Positions 1 through 10,384 of a DNA stretch of 64,000 nt are shown here, piece by piece. The stretch covers positions 62,001 through 126,000 of the forward strand of contig NZ_OZ026541.1 in NCBI RefSeq assembly GCF_964020175.1, in the 5' to 3' direction. The notes below the pieces were generated by a model. It searched no databases. It was not told the DNA's origin and saw only the letters and a program-made list of their open reading frames with translations. The stretch comes from Candidatus Mesenet endosymbiont of Phosphuga atrata. Its GTDB lineage: Bacteria; Pseudomonadota; Alphaproteobacteria; Rickettsiales; Anaplasmataceae. Position 1 is the stretch's first letter. The number at the start of each line of letters is the position of its first letter. The translations under genes were made by a program, and so were the position numbers.

Positions 1-883
1 CTTTGCAGACAGTATTGAAAATCAAAAAATAATAAAGAAGTTTCTAGAATTGTCACAAGATAAAAATGATTTGTTCAATAAACTTCTAAACAGTTCAATA
101 TGTAAAAAAGCGCTTAAGAACATCATCTCGCCACTGCAGGATGAGTATATTTTAACAATATTAAATTCTATTTATCCAAGTGAGAATAATGATGACAAAG
201 TAAGAAAGATACGATCGCTTTTTGATAAAATAAAAAATAAGGAAGAGGTAAAAACTGATAAAGAAACGATTAATTCTATATTAGAAGTCAGCAAAGAAAT
301 TGCAGCAGCTCAAGCTTGGTATCATGACTCTCATAATGTAATTGGTGTTGAGTTGCCAAGGTTAAAAAATGACAATGAGATATTTTATATTAGAAATGTA
401 GGTAATGCAGGGAAGTTTTTTTCGAATTTTCTTTACCGTAGCGATGGAAAGTTTAGTTTAAATAACGAAGAAGGAAAGGAATATAGAAAAAATTATGGTA
501 ATGCAGGATTACAGACATTTATATTTTTCATAAAATGGTTTCCACTACTTGTAGTCTTTCCACAGATTCCATATTTGTGCACGGATAATGTAAAAATAGC
601 GTCAGCCGTAAGTACCATTGTAATCTGCATTCCACTCATGGCTTTTGTTTTTGGTTGTCCAGAAAAATTTAGATCTATAATTTTTAATAAACAAATTTCT
701 GCTTGTAATGAACTAGAATTTATTGCAAACAAAGAGAAAATTCCATTTATGAACGAAGCGTCTGGAATAATTAAAGATGAAATTCGCTCTAACCTGAAAA
801 ATATAGAACCATTTACTGAAGATAACATTAAGAATGGCAATAGTAAATATACAAACCCTATAAAGATGCATTTTACAGAGTAA
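1..883 (+). CDS. Hypothetical membrane protein, 5' end outside the window
   Basis: The reading frame is open from the first bases of the window through a TTG at 50, so the true start lies upstream and the visible part is a C-terminal portion. Two hydrophobic segments lie near the middle of the visible protein (about bases 510-590 and 595-655), separated by a short polar stretch; the rest is charged and helical. No enzyme motif is visible. A charged N-terminal region with a central TM hairpin is common in lineage-specific Wolbachia proteins, but I do not recognise the family. The stop at 881 is followed by degenerate transposon DNA. Confidence 0.6.
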   Translation, partial: FADSIENQKIIKKFLELSQDKNDLFNKLLNSSICKKALKNIISPLQDEYILTILNSIYPSENNDDKVRKIRSLFDKIKNKEEVKTDKETINSILEVSKEIAAAQAWYHDSHNVIGVELPRLKNDNEIFYIRNVGNAGKFFSNFLYRSDGKFSLNNEEGKEYRKNYGNAGLQTFIFFIKWFPLLVVFPQIPYLCTDNVKIASAVSTIVICIPLMAFVFGCPEKFRSIIFNKQISACNELEFIANKEKIPFMNEASGIIKDEIRSNLKNIEPFTEDNIKNGNSKYTNPIKMHFTE

Positions 884-1034
884 GAGGGTTACTTAACAGT
901 TAGTACTGTGTAGCAGATAGTTGTCTGATTAGAGGTTTCGAAAAGGCTGTTTGCAATTTAATCGTGCGTCATTTACCAATAGCTTTATAAGAAAACTATA
1001 GTACTTTCAAAAACAAGTGATAAAGGTATAATGA

Positions 1035-1737
1035 AATTATTAGTATATAAAGAGATAGCTTAGATTTACTGAAAAAAGCAGTATCTTTGGTTGAAAAAGA
1101 AAGGCTGAAGTTGAGGAGCTTTTAGAAATAGGAATAGCGATGATGGCTAGAAAAGAAAGCTGTTGGTTAAAACCAGCAAAAAATGGTAATTTTATCGAAA
1201 AATAGACCCCTAGAAGAATATGTAAAAAAGCATCCAGCTGGCAGAGATGAAATTGGTTTCGGAATAAGCGCAATTTGGTACAACAGCTAAAAATCACATT
1301 AAAAAAAATTTATCAAGAGATGAAAAAGATTTATCGAAAAAATTGCCGAAATAGACCAATCGTATATATAGATGAAAGATTATATAGAGAATATGGACAA
1401 GAGGAGAGAAAATACATGCACTGGCAAAAGACGAGAACATAATAGGATGGAAGAAGATTTGTTGCACCTCTGACCTTTACTGGAGGTTGTGATAAAGAAG
1501 TACTTAATACATGGTTAGAACACTACCGGAGCTGCCTGTTAATACAACTGTAGTTATGGATAATGCAATAAAACCGCTAAAACAAGAGAATTAATTGAAA
1601 AGGCAATTTACTCTATCTTCCTCCATATTCACCAGATCTTAATCCAATTGAGCATTTTTTTTAAAGTCTAGAATTAGAAAACTGATGCACAAAACATAAA
1701 TTTAGCTATCTATCGCGCTTTCCAATAGTCCTGATTT
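1035..1737 (+). pseudogene. IS630-family transposase remnant
   Basis: Translated piecewise in shifting frames, this stretch gives the order of an IS630/Tc1-like transposase: an N-terminal helix-turn-helix part (1050-1260), a YIDE-type first catalytic Asp block (about 1355-1372), an APLTFTGG block (about 1465-1490), a MDNA block (1557-1568) and the signature YLPPYSPDLNPIEHF (about 1618-1662). Several single-base indels and missing bases break the frame, so it is inactive. It lies directly against the 3' end of the ankyrin gene on the other strand. Confidence 0.8.
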
Positions 1738-1749
1738 AAAGTGAATTTA

Positions 1750-2166
1750 CTATACCTCTTTGCCTAAAAGCAGCTCTACAGTTTCTTTATGACCGAGTAA
1801 GGTAGCAACGAGCAAAGCTTGTCCTATATGGCTAGCATCTACCTCTTGGTTTAAAAGCAACTCTACAGTTTTTTTATGACCGTGGCCGGCAGCAGTGAAT
1901 AAAGCTTTGTCTAAAAGCAACCGTACAATTTCTTTATGATCATTTGCAGCAGCGAAGAGTAAAGCTTTTCCTTTAGAGTCAGCATCTACCCCTTTGTTTA
2001 AAATCGACTTTAGAGTCTCCATATGATTGTTGTAATCAGCAGCTTGCGAATCTGTACTCAATATATTATCAATATCTGCTCCCAATCTTATGAGCAATCT
2101 TGCTATAGTTGTATATCCTTTGCGAGCGGCCCAATGTAATAAAATTTTTTTAATCCAATTAAACAT
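1750..2166 (-). CDS. Short ankyrin-repeat protein, probably 3'-truncated
   Basis: About three ankyrin repeats are visible (motifs such as LHWAARKGYTTIARLLIRLGAD, read here as LHWAARKGY..ARLLIRLGAD, then HKEIVRLLL and HKKTVELLL). The frame opens further upstream at 2220, but I chose ATG 2166 because a strong purine tract (AGAGGGGGAAAA) sits just before it. The protein stops abruptly after a repeat at LLLGKEV, 13 bases from IS630 debris, so the original C-terminus was probably lost when that element inserted. Ankyrin proteins bind other proteins, and in Wolbachia many are candidate secreted effectors; the partner here is unknown. Confidence 0.75.
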   Translation of the reverse strand: MFNWIKKILLHWAARKGYTTIARLLIRLGADIDNILSTDSQAADYNNHMETLKSILNKGVDADSKGKALLFAAANDHKEIVRLLLDKALFTAAGHGHKKTVELLLNQEVDASHIGQALLVATLLGHKETVELLLGKEV

Positions 2167-2170
2167 TTTT

Positions 2171-2175
2171 CCCCC
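2171..2175 (-). promoter_or_regulatory. G-tract ribosome binding site
   Basis: Five consecutive G on the minus strand, four bases before ATG 2166. It decides the start of the ankyrin gene and recurs before three other effector-like genes. Confidence 0.6.
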
Positions 2176-2299
2176 TCTTTGAATAATTAAAATTATTACA
2201 TATTTAATTACATTAATCAATTAATATTTGAAGATCACATTTTCTCATACGAAGATAGCTTAAATTCTAGTATTAATCTACAAATATTGAGATATACCC

Positions 2300-4921
2300 T
2301 TATAACCATTCTTCAGTACGTTCTAAATGTTTATAGTTTGAAGACCTTTTTAAATTTAAACTATAAGATGCAGTAAATGGTACGTTTTCATTTAAGAAGT
2401 TGGAAAGGAAGCCTTTTATATTAGTAGAAAGAAATAGCACGATTTCTTTATGGTTTTCAATAGTAAAAATTTCTGCTTGCTTGCCATCAAACTTCCAGTA
2501 CATTAGCTCTTTGATTTCCTTATTCATCGAATGCATTGCCGTTATAGCTTGAAGTATTAGCTGTGGTGAAAAACACATTTCTACATCGCTTTGTGTCGGC
2601 AGGGAACCGGTTTTATAGTCTATAATTGCAATACTGCCATCTAATAAATGTTCTATTCTATCACATTTTGCTCTGATAGTAATTTTTTCAGACAGTGGCC
2701 AAGAAAAAGCCTTTTCTACTTCTACAACACTAGAGTTTTTCCTTCTTTCCACATCTAATTTAAAAAAATCTTTAGCTATTTTTTGAAATTTTGGCCACCA
2801 TATCGACTGTATGCTAGGAAAGTTCATATATTTATGGGCGATGTTGAGTAGTATCTCATAACTATTATTTTGAGATAATAGATATTTTTCAAAAATTTTA
2901 TGAATAGTAATGCCAAAATGCATTATCGTTGGTCTAAAATTTAATTCTCTCAGTGGCTTAAGGTCTAAGATATATTCAGCGTAAAATGAATATGGGTTGC
3001 GAATTAACTTCTCTACCGCAGTGGATGAGAGCGTTTGTAATTTTTTTAATCTAACATCTATAGATGGGCTAGGTTTTGGCCTACTGCACGGAATGATAAA
3101 ATCAGGCTTAGTTAATAACTTGAGCCATTCCCTAAACGGTTGCTTACTTAAAGTATTATCATTTTTTCTTATTAACATCTCTAACCGTTGTAGAAACAAA
3201 GGTTTTCTGTTTACTCCACTTATCCCCTTTACGGATCTGGTAATATAGACTTTTTCTGCATGCATCAGGTTATGAAGAATATATTGAAAATAACCAATCT
3301 GAGTAGAAGACAGCCCTATTTGTTTGCGCATAGATGGACTTAGTAATGGATTTTGAAAATCTGGGGGAAAATGTCCCTCATTGAAGTTTGTCAGTATTAC
3401 AACTTTATTCTTATGCAAACTGAATCTATGCAGATGATTTGACATAGAAGAAAATTTGTTTTGCAGAAGTAAATTCAGTATTTTTTGATATAGCTCTAAT
3501 GTGCTTATTTCTGCTTTTTCACATTCTCTTATTAGAGCAACCATGAAATCGCTAATCTCATTACCTAACTGCAGAAATTTTGATAATTTCTGTGAGCATT
3601 CAACGTGAGCTTTTGCTATCTCCGAGATATTATTATTTATATTGCTAATTAAAGGCGTAAGACTCAGTTCTACTTTACTGAAAAAAGAAGATATTTCTGA
3701 ATCATTATAACTATCAATACCTTTCTTTATTGCTTCAATCCCTAGTTGATTAAGATTGCGCAGAATTTTAATTTCAAAATCAGCTAAAATTTTATTGTAT
3801 TCATCTTTAGGATATCCTAGGTCAATAAATGGGTGTTTGAGTAACGAAAGTAGCTCTACACTACCCCAATTCGATGTAAGTATATCTAAAATATATAATA
3901 AAAAAGTTATATAAAGATAATAATTGTCAGTAGCTGATTCCTCATTCAGCAAAGAGTTAACACGTTTAGATAATAGTCCATCACTAATAAATAACGATAC
4001 GTTTTCTTCATTTTTGATTATCATTGAAATAACTTGCGCTTCCTCCTCTTGCGATTTACAAGTGATAATTTCAAAATTACTGTCTTCTTTTGCATTGAAA
4101 TCGTATAGATTTTTGCTTAAGTTAAACACATATTCAATCAACTCATTGCCTATTTTAGGTGCAGCAGTAAGGTGTTGTACGTCTCTTCTACTGGCACCAA
4201 TGTAGTCCAAAAGCCCCTTTAAGCAGTACTGATGATGTTCTTCATTTATTCTACTCCACTCTTCTTCTTTCATATGTAAATCTAAATTTGGCAGCACAAT
4301 TAAGCCAAACTCTAAATTATAGATGGTTTTAATTAAGGCATGACAGATTTTAGAGGGGTGGATGCCAGCAAAGATAACATGCTCATCCTTACTATATATT
4401 ATGTTATTTATATAGTTATTTTTGTGCTCTAAGGGATCAATTTCATCTTGTAAAATACTACCCCAAACTTGCGTGAATTCAGATAAAAACCTGCTTTGCC
4501 AGTGCTCAGTAGGATCATTTAAATTTAAAGCAGATATTGGTATTTGGTTATGCTGAAGTTCATCTAGCAGTGAGGTGAGATTATGCACAACACTAATTGG
4601 CAAATTTTCTTTATTATCCCTATTCCATTTTATTATAAATTCAGTGAGTAAAAGAATTCGCCTTGTAGGAGAGGTAACTTTTACCTTATCAATATTTAAT
4701 ATTAGATACTCCTCATCTATATTTTCAAATGAAACGACATTTGGCAAAATAACAGTTTTTTTATGTTTTTTAAATGCGTCAAACAGTATTAGTATATCTG
4801 CTTTATAAGGTACAACTATCTTAAGGTTTGCAATCTCCAGCAGCTCGTATTTAGCAAATATATAATCTACCAATGCTGGTAAGAAAGGTTCGTTTGTTGT
4901 AAAAATTTTGTTCTTATTCAT
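2300..4921 (-). CDS. addB: Double-strand break repair protein AddB (alphaproteobacterial type)
   Basis: AddB pairs with AddA to resect double-strand ends for RecA-dependent repair. The C-terminal PD-(D/E)XK nuclease is clear: an RAKCDRIEHL strand, then AIIDYKTG with the catalytic Asp and Lys, and a following Gln (PQLILQAI) in the last ~110 residues. The middle carries helicase-like segments (VVILTNFNEGHFPPDFQNP). At about 873 residues it is shorter than free-living alphaproteobacterial AddB (~1000), as usual in Rickettsiales. A GTG seven codons upstream (4942) is possible; I prefer ATG 4921 because an AGGTAGG element lies about 10-15 bases before it and none precedes the GTG. The gene is intact; addA is not in the window. 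Confidence 0.88.
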   Translation of the reverse strand: MNKNKIFTTNEPFLPALVDYIFAKYELLEIANLKIVVPYKADILILFDAFKKHKKTVILPNVVSFENIDEEYLILNIDKVKVTSPTRRILLLTEFIIKWNRDNKENLPISVVHNLTSLLDELQHNQIPISALNLNDPTEHWQSRFLSEFTQVWGSILQDEIDPLEHKNNYINNIIYSKDEHVIFAGIHPSKICHALIKTIYNLEFGLIVLPNLDLHMKEEEWSRINEEHHQYCLKGLLDYIGASRRDVQHLTAAPKIGNELIEYVFNLSKNLYDFNAKEDSNFEIITCKSQEEEAQVISMIIKNEENVSLFISDGLLSKRVNSLLNEESATDNYYLYITFLLYILDILTSNWGSVELLSLLKHPFIDLGYPKDEYNKILADFEIKILRNLNQLGIEAIKKGIDSYNDSEISSFFSKVELSLTPLISNINNNISEIAKAHVECSQKLSKFLQLGNEISDFMVALIRECEKAEISTLELYQKILNLLLQNKFSSMSNHLHRFSLHKNKVVILTNFNEGHFPPDFQNPLLSPSMRKQIGLSSTQIGYFQYILHNLMHAEKVYITRSVKGISGVNRKPLFLQRLEMLIRKNDNTLSKQPFREWLKLLTKPDFIIPCSRPKPSPSIDVRLKKLQTLSSTAVEKLIRNPYSFYAEYILDLKPLRELNFRPTIMHFGITIHKIFEKYLLSQNNSYEILLNIAHKYMNFPSIQSIWWPKFQKIAKDFFKLDVERRKNSSVVEVEKAFSWPLSEKITIRAKCDRIEHLLDGSIAIIDYKTGSLPTQSDVEMCFSPQLILQAITAMHSMNKEIKELMYWKFDGKQAEIFTIENHKEIVLFLSTNIKGFLSNFLNENVPFTASYSLNLKRSSNYKHLERTEEWL

Positions 4922-5016
4922 CAAGCTAGAACCTACCTTCACACTGCATTTATTTTAGGTAATTTTACATTATAAAATCTACACTAACAATTTAAACTCA
5001 ACGTTTGCTTGAGAAA

Positions 5017-6111
5017 TTATAAGATATTGCAACATCCTTTTTGTTGTTTTTCCTGAAGGACTTTTATTTCTTCTATTTGTAAAGCAGGTATTGCATTTAC
5101 AGAAAGAACTAGTAATGATGGCACTTCATCTTGATTATAGTTAAGCAGCCTTTCTGTATCTTGAATATAGTTAAATAGCCTTATTAGATCTTGATCAGAC
5201 TTAAATCGCTTTAACACTTGTTTTACGTGATCTTTATTACACTCAATTTTCTCAAACACTTGTTCTGCTAACCCTTCTGCTTTAGCAGGGTGTTCATCCG
5301 GTAAATTGCTTTGAGCTCTTTTTATTCTCAGTTTAATTGATTTTGCTGCTTTTTTTTCTGCTTTCTTCCTAACACGTGATGCTGTGGGTGTGATTAGCAT
5401 ACCATTAGGGCATAGTAAATCATGAATTGTAAGATCATTTATTTGTAACAACTCATGTATCAATGTATCTTTAGTAACTAAATCCTTCCTATCTCTGTCA
5501 AATTGATTACTCTTATCGGAAAATATTAATTCCTCTCTTAGCAAGAGATCCAATAATTCTTTATTGTTTTTAATATTTAATGTTCTGTAATCATCTTTTT
5601 GAAGGATGCCCTCTAGCATTTCACTTGGCAGGTAGTTTTCTATCAACAAATTAAGCAATTTTTGATTGCTCATACATCTTTTTAGCTGTTGCTCATTACA
5701 ATCAACTACAAAGAAATCTAAAATATCACTCATTTGGCTACTTGGAAGTGGAGAGAGTTTTTTAAGAAGTCCGACATAAAATTCTTTATGGTCAAAAAAC
5801 TTTTTACTATCAACATCTTTAAACTTGCACATTGAGGAAATATCATTGTACTCACATTTGTTTTTTACCAGTTCAATGGCAATATCTTCTTGCTTTGCTA
5901 AGCTATTCCAATATCTATCTACGTAGAATATCCATTCAATAGCTTCATATTTGTATCCATTATCTAGCAATGCAGTAAATAATGTTGGACAACTTTTAAT
6001 ACGCTCTTTAAACGTACTATCATCCCACTTAGAACCTTCTTCAAATATATTACGAATAATTTCATCTGGACATTTATGTTCTTTTAACCACTCTATAAAA
6101 CTACTATGCAT
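5017..6111 (-). CDS. Hypothetical effector-like protein ending in CaaX box CNIL
   Basis: A soluble helical protein of 364 residues, with no signal peptide and no recognised domain. Its N-terminal half is paralogous to the gene at 9375-10334: both show CP(D/E)EII near residue 15-20, then an L.TALL/I.NGY..EA block and an L..NKCE block. A Lys/Arg-rich stretch (RVRKKAEKKAAKSIKLRIK) lies around residues 246-265. The protein ends KGCCNIL, that is Cys-Asn-Ile-Leu with a second Cys in front, which matches a eukaryotic CaaX box; Leu in the last position normally directs geranylgeranylation. A G5 ribosome site precedes ATG 6111. Function is unknown; host-membrane anchoring is inference. Confidence 0.75.
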   Translation of the reverse strand: MHSSFIEWLKEHKCPDEIIRNIFEEGSKWDDSTFKERIKSCPTLFTALLDNGYKYEAIEWIFYVDRYWNSLAKQEDIAIELVKNKCEYNDISSMCKFKDVDSKKFFDHKEFYVGLLKKLSPLPSSQMSDILDFFVVDCNEQQLKRCMSNQKLLNLLIENYLPSEMLEGILQKDDYRTLNIKNNKELLDLLLREELIFSDKSNQFDRDRKDLVTKDTLIHELLQINDLTIHDLLCPNGMLITPTASRVRKKAEKKAAKSIKLRIKRAQSNLPDEHPAKAEGLAEQVFEKIECNKDHVKQVLKRFKSDQDLIRLFNYIQDTERLLNYNQDEVPSLLVLSVNAIPALQIEEIKVLQEKQQKGCCNIL

Positions 6112-6114
6112 ATT

Positions 6115-6119
6115 CCCCC
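6115..6119 (-). promoter_or_regulatory. G-tract ribosome binding site
   Basis: GGGGG on the minus strand, three bases before ATG 6111 of the CNIL protein. Confidence 0.6.
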
Positions 6120-6182
6120 TACCACTAATAATTTTAAACTATGACTTTTTTAGAAAAAAGCAAAGATATATATGAAATATAA

Positions 6183-7550
6183 TTACTTCCTATACCACTT
6201 TGTGGTGCCATCCTTTTGGTCAGATAGTAGTATGTTTTTTTTGAGGAGTTCAGCGCGTATGGCATCAGCAGCGGCAAAATCACCATTTTTTTTGGCTTGT
6301 GTTCTTTGCTCTATCAATTTATCTGTTTCTTCATCATAAATTCTAAACCACTCTTGCCAGCTGTGAGTTAAGATGCCAAGGAAATTTGCGCTTTTAAGGA
6401 AAGTAGCAGTCAAATGCACTTTCTGTTTATTATTATGTGTTTTATTGATCTCTGTTGCCATCTCATGCAGGACTGAGACTGCCTCTGGCGTATTTAAATC
6501 ATTTTTTAAAGCATAAGTAATGTCTTTAGCAACATCTGCACCTCCCTCTATCTCTGAAGCGTTACTTAAGACGCCGTAAAATCTATCTAGGGCTTCTTTA
6601 GAAGTAGCTAGTGTTTCGTCAGTCCAATCTAAAGGCTTTCTATAGTGAGTTTTAAGGAATGTATAGCGAATTACTTCACCCTTTACTCCGTTTTGCAATA
6701 AATCTCTAACTTTTACTATGTTGCCCAAAGATTTGCTCATTTTTTCACCATCCACAGTTACAAAGCCGTTGTGCACCCAATATCTTGCAAATTGTGAGCC
6801 GGGAAATGCACAGCAGCTTTGCGCTATTTCATTTTCATGATGAGGAAATTGCAAATCTGCACCACCGCCGTGAATATCAAAATTTTCTCCAAGATAGCTA
6901 TGGCTCATAGCTGAACACTCTATATGCCAACCTGGCCTGCCATTGCCCCATGGACTTGGCCAAAAGCTTCGCAGTTCAAGATCAACATCAGTTGCTGGTT
7001 TCCATAAGATAAAATCTCCCGGATGTTTTTTATGGGTTTCAACCTCAACCCTACTTCCATGTATCAGCTCAGCAGTCTTGCGTCCAGATAGCTGCCCATA
7101 CTTTGAGTATGACTCAATATTAAAATATACATTCTGATCCACTATGTAAGCATTACCGTTTTTTATTAGCCTCTCTATTAAATCAATGATTTCTTTAATG
7201 TTATGTGTTGCCCTCGGCTCAAATGTAGGTTTTATGCAGTTTAAATCGTCCATATCTTGCTGAAACGCTGCGGCATAATACGAGGTTATATCCTCAATGC
7301 TACGCTTTTTTTGCTTTGCGGAATCTATAATTTTGTCATCAATGTCGGTAATATTGCGCACGTAAGTGACGTTACTGTAAGTATGAGTTAGTAGCCGAAA
7401 CAACACATCATAGACAACAGCAGATCTAGCATTGCCGATATGTGCCCAGTCATATACGGTTGGGCCGCATACGTACATCTTGATATTACTTGGGTCTAAA
7501 GGAGTGAAAGTTTCTTTTTTATTGCTAAGGGTATTGTATAAGCTAATCAT
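6183..7550 (-). CDS. cysS: Cysteinyl-tRNA synthetase
   Basis: Class I aminoacyl-tRNA synthetase that charges tRNA-Cys in the cytoplasm. The N-terminal [17 protein letters not shown] block carries the zinc-binding Cys and the HIGH-like HIGN signature; HIECSAMS and the HHENEIAQS block supply further zinc ligands; [10 protein letters not shown] is the KMSKS loop (about residue 265). The length of 455 is normal. The start overlaps the 3' end of the upstream exoD-like gene by four bases, so the two are probably co-transcribed and translationally coupled. No defects are seen. Confidence 0.97.
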   Translation of the reverse strand: MISLYNTLSNKKETFTPLDPSNIKMYVCGPTVYDWAHIGNARSAVVYDVLFRLLTHTYSNVTYVRNITDIDDKIIDSAKQKKRSIEDITSYYAAAFQQDMDDLNCIKPTFEPRATHNIKEIIDLIERLIKNGNAYIVDQNVYFNIESYSKYGQLSGRKTAELIHGSRVEVETHKKHPGDFILWKPATDVDLELRSFWPSPWGNGRPGWHIECSAMSHSYLGENFDIHGGGADLQFPHHENEIAQSCCAFPGSQFARYWVHNGFVTVDGEKMSKSLGNIVKVRDLLQNGVKGEVIRYTFLKTHYRKPLDWTDETLATSKEALDRFYGVLSNASEIEGGADVAKDITYALKNDLNTPEAVSVLHEMATEINKTHNNKQKVHLTATFLKSANFLGILTHSWQEWFRIYDEETDKLIEQRTQAKKNGDFAAADAIRAELLKKNILLSDQKDGTTKWYRK

Positions 7551-8176
7551 ACAAAATTTTTTAAAAAAGAAAACATCCCAATCAAAAATTTAGGCCCGGC
7601 TATGAGCACAACTGAAGTAATAGTTATTCCAATAAGCGATATAACTACTCCAAAAAGCGAAATAAGCCCATCTTTACTTATAATTCCAAGGGAAATAAAT
7701 GCTACTCCCGCAGATGGAAAAAAATGGGTAAATGGTAGAGGAACCGCAATTGATATGGAACAGAGAAATATAATTAAAGCTAAGAATTTTTCACCAAATT
7801 TGCAAAAAACAAATGCCATTCTTGGCTGCATAATTTTTTCTATCCTCTTAAGGATAGGAGAGGTCTTCTCTACTATAAACACCAGTGCTGAGCGCTTAAT
7901 AGACTTTCTTTCTAACCATTTCGGCATCCATGGTGAATCAAGCCCAATAAAAAGCTGTATTGAAAACAAAATAAGTGGTATTGCAAATATAGTAGTATAA
8001 CCAGGAATAGGTACAGGAATAAATGGCGGCAGGGAAAAAATTAACATGAATATGCCAAAGCCACGTTCATGTATCACGGTTTTAAGTTCAAATAATGTAA
8101 TTTTATCAGCATCTTGAACATTAGTATTTGCAACTTCTTCTAGAATGTCTGATGTTGTTTTATTTTTTTTAGGCAA
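7547..8176 (-). CDS. ExoD-family exopolysaccharide synthesis-like membrane protein
   Basis: A 209-residue inner-membrane protein with the ExoD family features: a cytoplasmic N-terminal helix ([17 protein letters not shown]), a Pro-rich first membrane segment ([18 protein letters not shown]), WMPKWLERK in a loop and three or four further hydrophobic segments. ExoD proteins were named for exopolysaccharide and alkali-tolerance phenotypes in rhizobia. Wolbachia makes no known exopolysaccharide, so the actual role is unclear. It lies upstream of cysS with a four-base ATGA-type overlap. Confidence 0.8.
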   Translation of the reverse strand: MPKKNKTTSDILEEVANTNVQDADKITLFELKTVIHERGFGIFMLIFSLPPFIPVPIPGYTTIFAIPLILFSIQLFIGLDSPWMPKWLERKSIKRSALVFIVEKTSPILKRIEKIMQPRMAFVFCKFGEKFLALIIFLCSISIAVPLPFTHFFPSAGVAFISLGIISKDGLISLFGVVISLIGITITSVVLIAGPKFLIGMFSFLKNFV

Positions 8177-8273
8177 AACTCTAATTAAAAGGATATAGTA
8201 AGCTTGTAGTATAAATATCTCAAGCCTATATTTCCACTGATACTTAACAAATAAAAGTAAGTTTTAGCTTTCT

Positions 8274-9239
8274 TTAAATAAAATTCATAACTCGACTAAA
8301 AAACTCTATTGATCTCTCTCTTACTTCTTTTGCATCAGTTAAGCGATTGATTGCAGCACGAAATTCTGCAGAGCCAATAAGTCCACTACTATACCAGCCT
8401 ATATGCTTTCTTGAAATTTTAACTCCTGCGTCCTCTCCATAATAATTAATGTTATCATCATAATGTTTAATTATTAGTTCTATTTTTTCTTTTGCTGTCG
8501 GTTCTGGTAATTCTATACCTTTTATTAAAAAATTTATTGCTTGATTTATAAACCACGGCCTACCGTATACTCCGCGCCCTATCATCACTCCATCTGCACC
8601 AGAGTCTTGCAGTGCTTGCTTGATATCATCAGTAGTTTTAATATCACCGTTTACTATTACTGGAATTTTGACTTTTTCCTTAACTTGCTTGACAAATTGC
8701 CAGTCAGCCTTACCTTGATACATTTGAGCTCTTGTGCGTCCATGTATTGTAATCATTTGCACTCCAAGCTCTTCAGCAGTTTTAGCTAGGCGATCTGCGT
8801 TTCGATGCTCGTAGTCCCAACCTGTGCGCATTTTAAGCGTAACAGGAATTTTAACAGCTCTAACCACTGCCTCAATTATCTCTGCAGCCTTCTTTTCATC
8901 ACGCATAAGTGCTGATCCTGCATAACCATTCACTACTTTTTTCACTGGACAGCCAAAGTTCATATCTATAATTTTGGCTCCCATATCCTCATTAAGCTTT
9001 GCCGCTTCTGCCATAACTTCTGGCTCGCATCCTGCAAGTTGCACAGAGGTATTTTCATCAACTTGTGCTTTCTGCAGACTTTGCTTAGTTTGCATTATCA
9101 TTGCCCTGCTTGCTATCATCTCTGAAACTAAAAGCCCTGCGCCCAATTTTTTAACTAAAGAACGAAATGGTAGATCAGTTACCCCAGACATAGGTGCTAA
9201 AATAACAGGAGCATCAAGTATAAAATTTCCAATTTTCAT
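8274..9239 (-). CDS. dusB: tRNA-dihydrouridine synthase (DusB type)
   Basis: FMN-dependent reduction of uridine to dihydrouridine in the tRNA D-loop. Seen: an [12 protein letters not shown] flavin-binding N-terminus, [10 protein letters not shown] with the catalytic Cys (about residue 100), MKMRTGW, TIHGRTR and a phosphate-binding VNGDI...DGVMIGRG barrel end. At 321 residues it is full length for the DusB/NifR3 family. A stand-alone gene with about 100 bases free on its 3' side. Confidence 0.93.
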   Translation of the reverse strand: MKIGNFILDAPVILAPMSGVTDLPFRSLVKKLGAGLLVSEMIASRAMIMQTKQSLQKAQVDENTSVQLAGCEPEVMAEAAKLNEDMGAKIIDMNFGCPVKKVVNGYAGSALMRDEKKAAEIIEAVVRAVKIPVTLKMRTGWDYEHRNADRLAKTAEELGVQMITIHGRTRAQMYQGKADWQFVKQVKEKVKIPVIVNGDIKTTDDIKQALQDSGADGVMIGRGVYGRPWFINQAINFLIKGIELPEPTAKEKIELIIKHYDDNINYYGEDAGVKISRKHIGWYSSGLIGSAEFRAAINRLTDAKEVRERSIEFFSRVMNFI

Positions 9240-9364
9240 TTTCTAAACTAGAAAAAGATAAAATATATAAAAAAACTATATTCTAATATATAAAAATCTA
9301 TTTAGGATTAATATCTTTACTATTTATCTAAAATAAATTATCATAATATAAGTTTACTTAGTAT

Positions 9365-9370
9365 GGGGGG
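9365..9370 (+). promoter_or_regulatory. G-tract ribosome binding site
   Basis: Six consecutive G, four bases before ATG 9375 of the CAIS protein. Confidence 0.6.
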
Positions 9371-9374
9371 ATAA

Positions 9375-10334
9375 ATGCTTAATAGTAGATCACAAGATAA
9401 TGAGAATTTTATATGTTTGTTAAAAAAATATAATTGTCCAGAAGAAATTATTAATGGAATATTAAAATTTAATAATCGAGATTTTAACTTACTTTTAAGC
9501 AGAATTAAGGATCAATCTGATTTACTAACTGCGTTGATAGAAAATGGGTATGGTAGTGAAGCTTTTAAAAGTGTATTTTGTCAAAAGAATGATGAAGTAT
9601 ATAATACCTTTGTGAAATACAAAGAATTTATTATTTTGTTATTGGAAAATAAGTGTGAACTAAAAAGCATAGAATGCGTATATGATCTTGTGAAATATAA
9701 TACTAAACCTCATCGTATAAGAAACTTGCTTGAGAAATGTTTTCCTGTTATCACAACAAATTTTATGGGGCATTGTAGAGAGATTAACATAGCCACTGAA
9801 GTATATGATTGTTTTGTTAATCGCAAAAAAATCACTTCAAAATTTTCTTCTTTATTTCAATCTTCAGAGATGCTTAAAAGCGCGTGGGAATTTATATCCT
9901 CTGTAGAAGTTGTAGCAATAGATAGATATAGAGAAAATCCAAGACTATTTTATTTCGCTATGAAGAATAAAATGATTGAAGATATAGGAAAATTAATAAC
10001 TTTGGATGAAGATAAGCAGGATTTTATTGTTAATTATCTATCAATATTTAGCTTAGGTGATATTACAATTTCAGAATTACAAAACAAGTCTATCGAAGAA
10101 ATTACACAAAAAATAGAAACATTAACTAAAGAAAAGATAAGCAAAAACCAAGAACAACTAGAATTGTCACCAGTTCAATTAGATGGTTTTTCATACACTA
10201 AAAAAGGGGTACAATCGTTGCAAACTCTTGCCTTAGCTAAAGTTGTGGAATGTTTGCAAAATAAGAATACATTTTTGGAAGCAGCAAAAGTCACAAGTGT
10301 AAGAGCAAATAATTCAATATGCGCTATCAGTTAA
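9375..10334 (+). CDS. Hypothetical effector-like protein ending in CaaX box CAIS
   Basis: A 319-residue, mostly helical soluble protein without signal peptide or known domain. The first ~110 residues align by eye with the protein at 5017-6111 (CPEEII; LLTALIENGY..EAFKSVF; LLLENKCELKSIE). The C-terminus reads NNSICAIS, a textbook CaaX box; Ser in the last position normally favours farnesylation. Two paralogs in one window that keep different CaaX tails while the region just before the tail has diverged argues that the tail is under selection. The gene faces fdxA convergently. Function is unknown; delivery to host membranes is inference. Confidence 0.75.
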   Translation: MLNSRSQDNENFICLLKKYNCPEEIINGILKFNNRDFNLLLSRIKDQSDLLTALIENGYGSEAFKSVFCQKNDEVYNTFVKYKEFIILLLENKCELKSIECVYDLVKYNTKPHRIRNLLEKCFPVITTNFMGHCREINIATEVYDCFVNRKKITSKFSSLFQSSEMLKSAWEFISSVEVVAIDRYRENPRLFYFAMKNKMIEDIGKLITLDEDKQDFIVNYLSIFSLGDITISELQNKSIEEITQKIETLTKEKISKNQEQLELSPVQLDGFSYTKKGVQSLQTLALAKVVECLQNKNTFLEAAKVTSVRANNSICAIS

Positions 10335-10384
10335 TTGAGAAAACTGTGTACTTCAACCAGTAAAAATACAATTTATTTAAAGTT

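Noticed and set aside
7602..8000. Plus-strand 132-codon ORF
   Set aside because: Lies wholly opposite the exoD-like gene, whose membrane-protein pattern is the better explanation.
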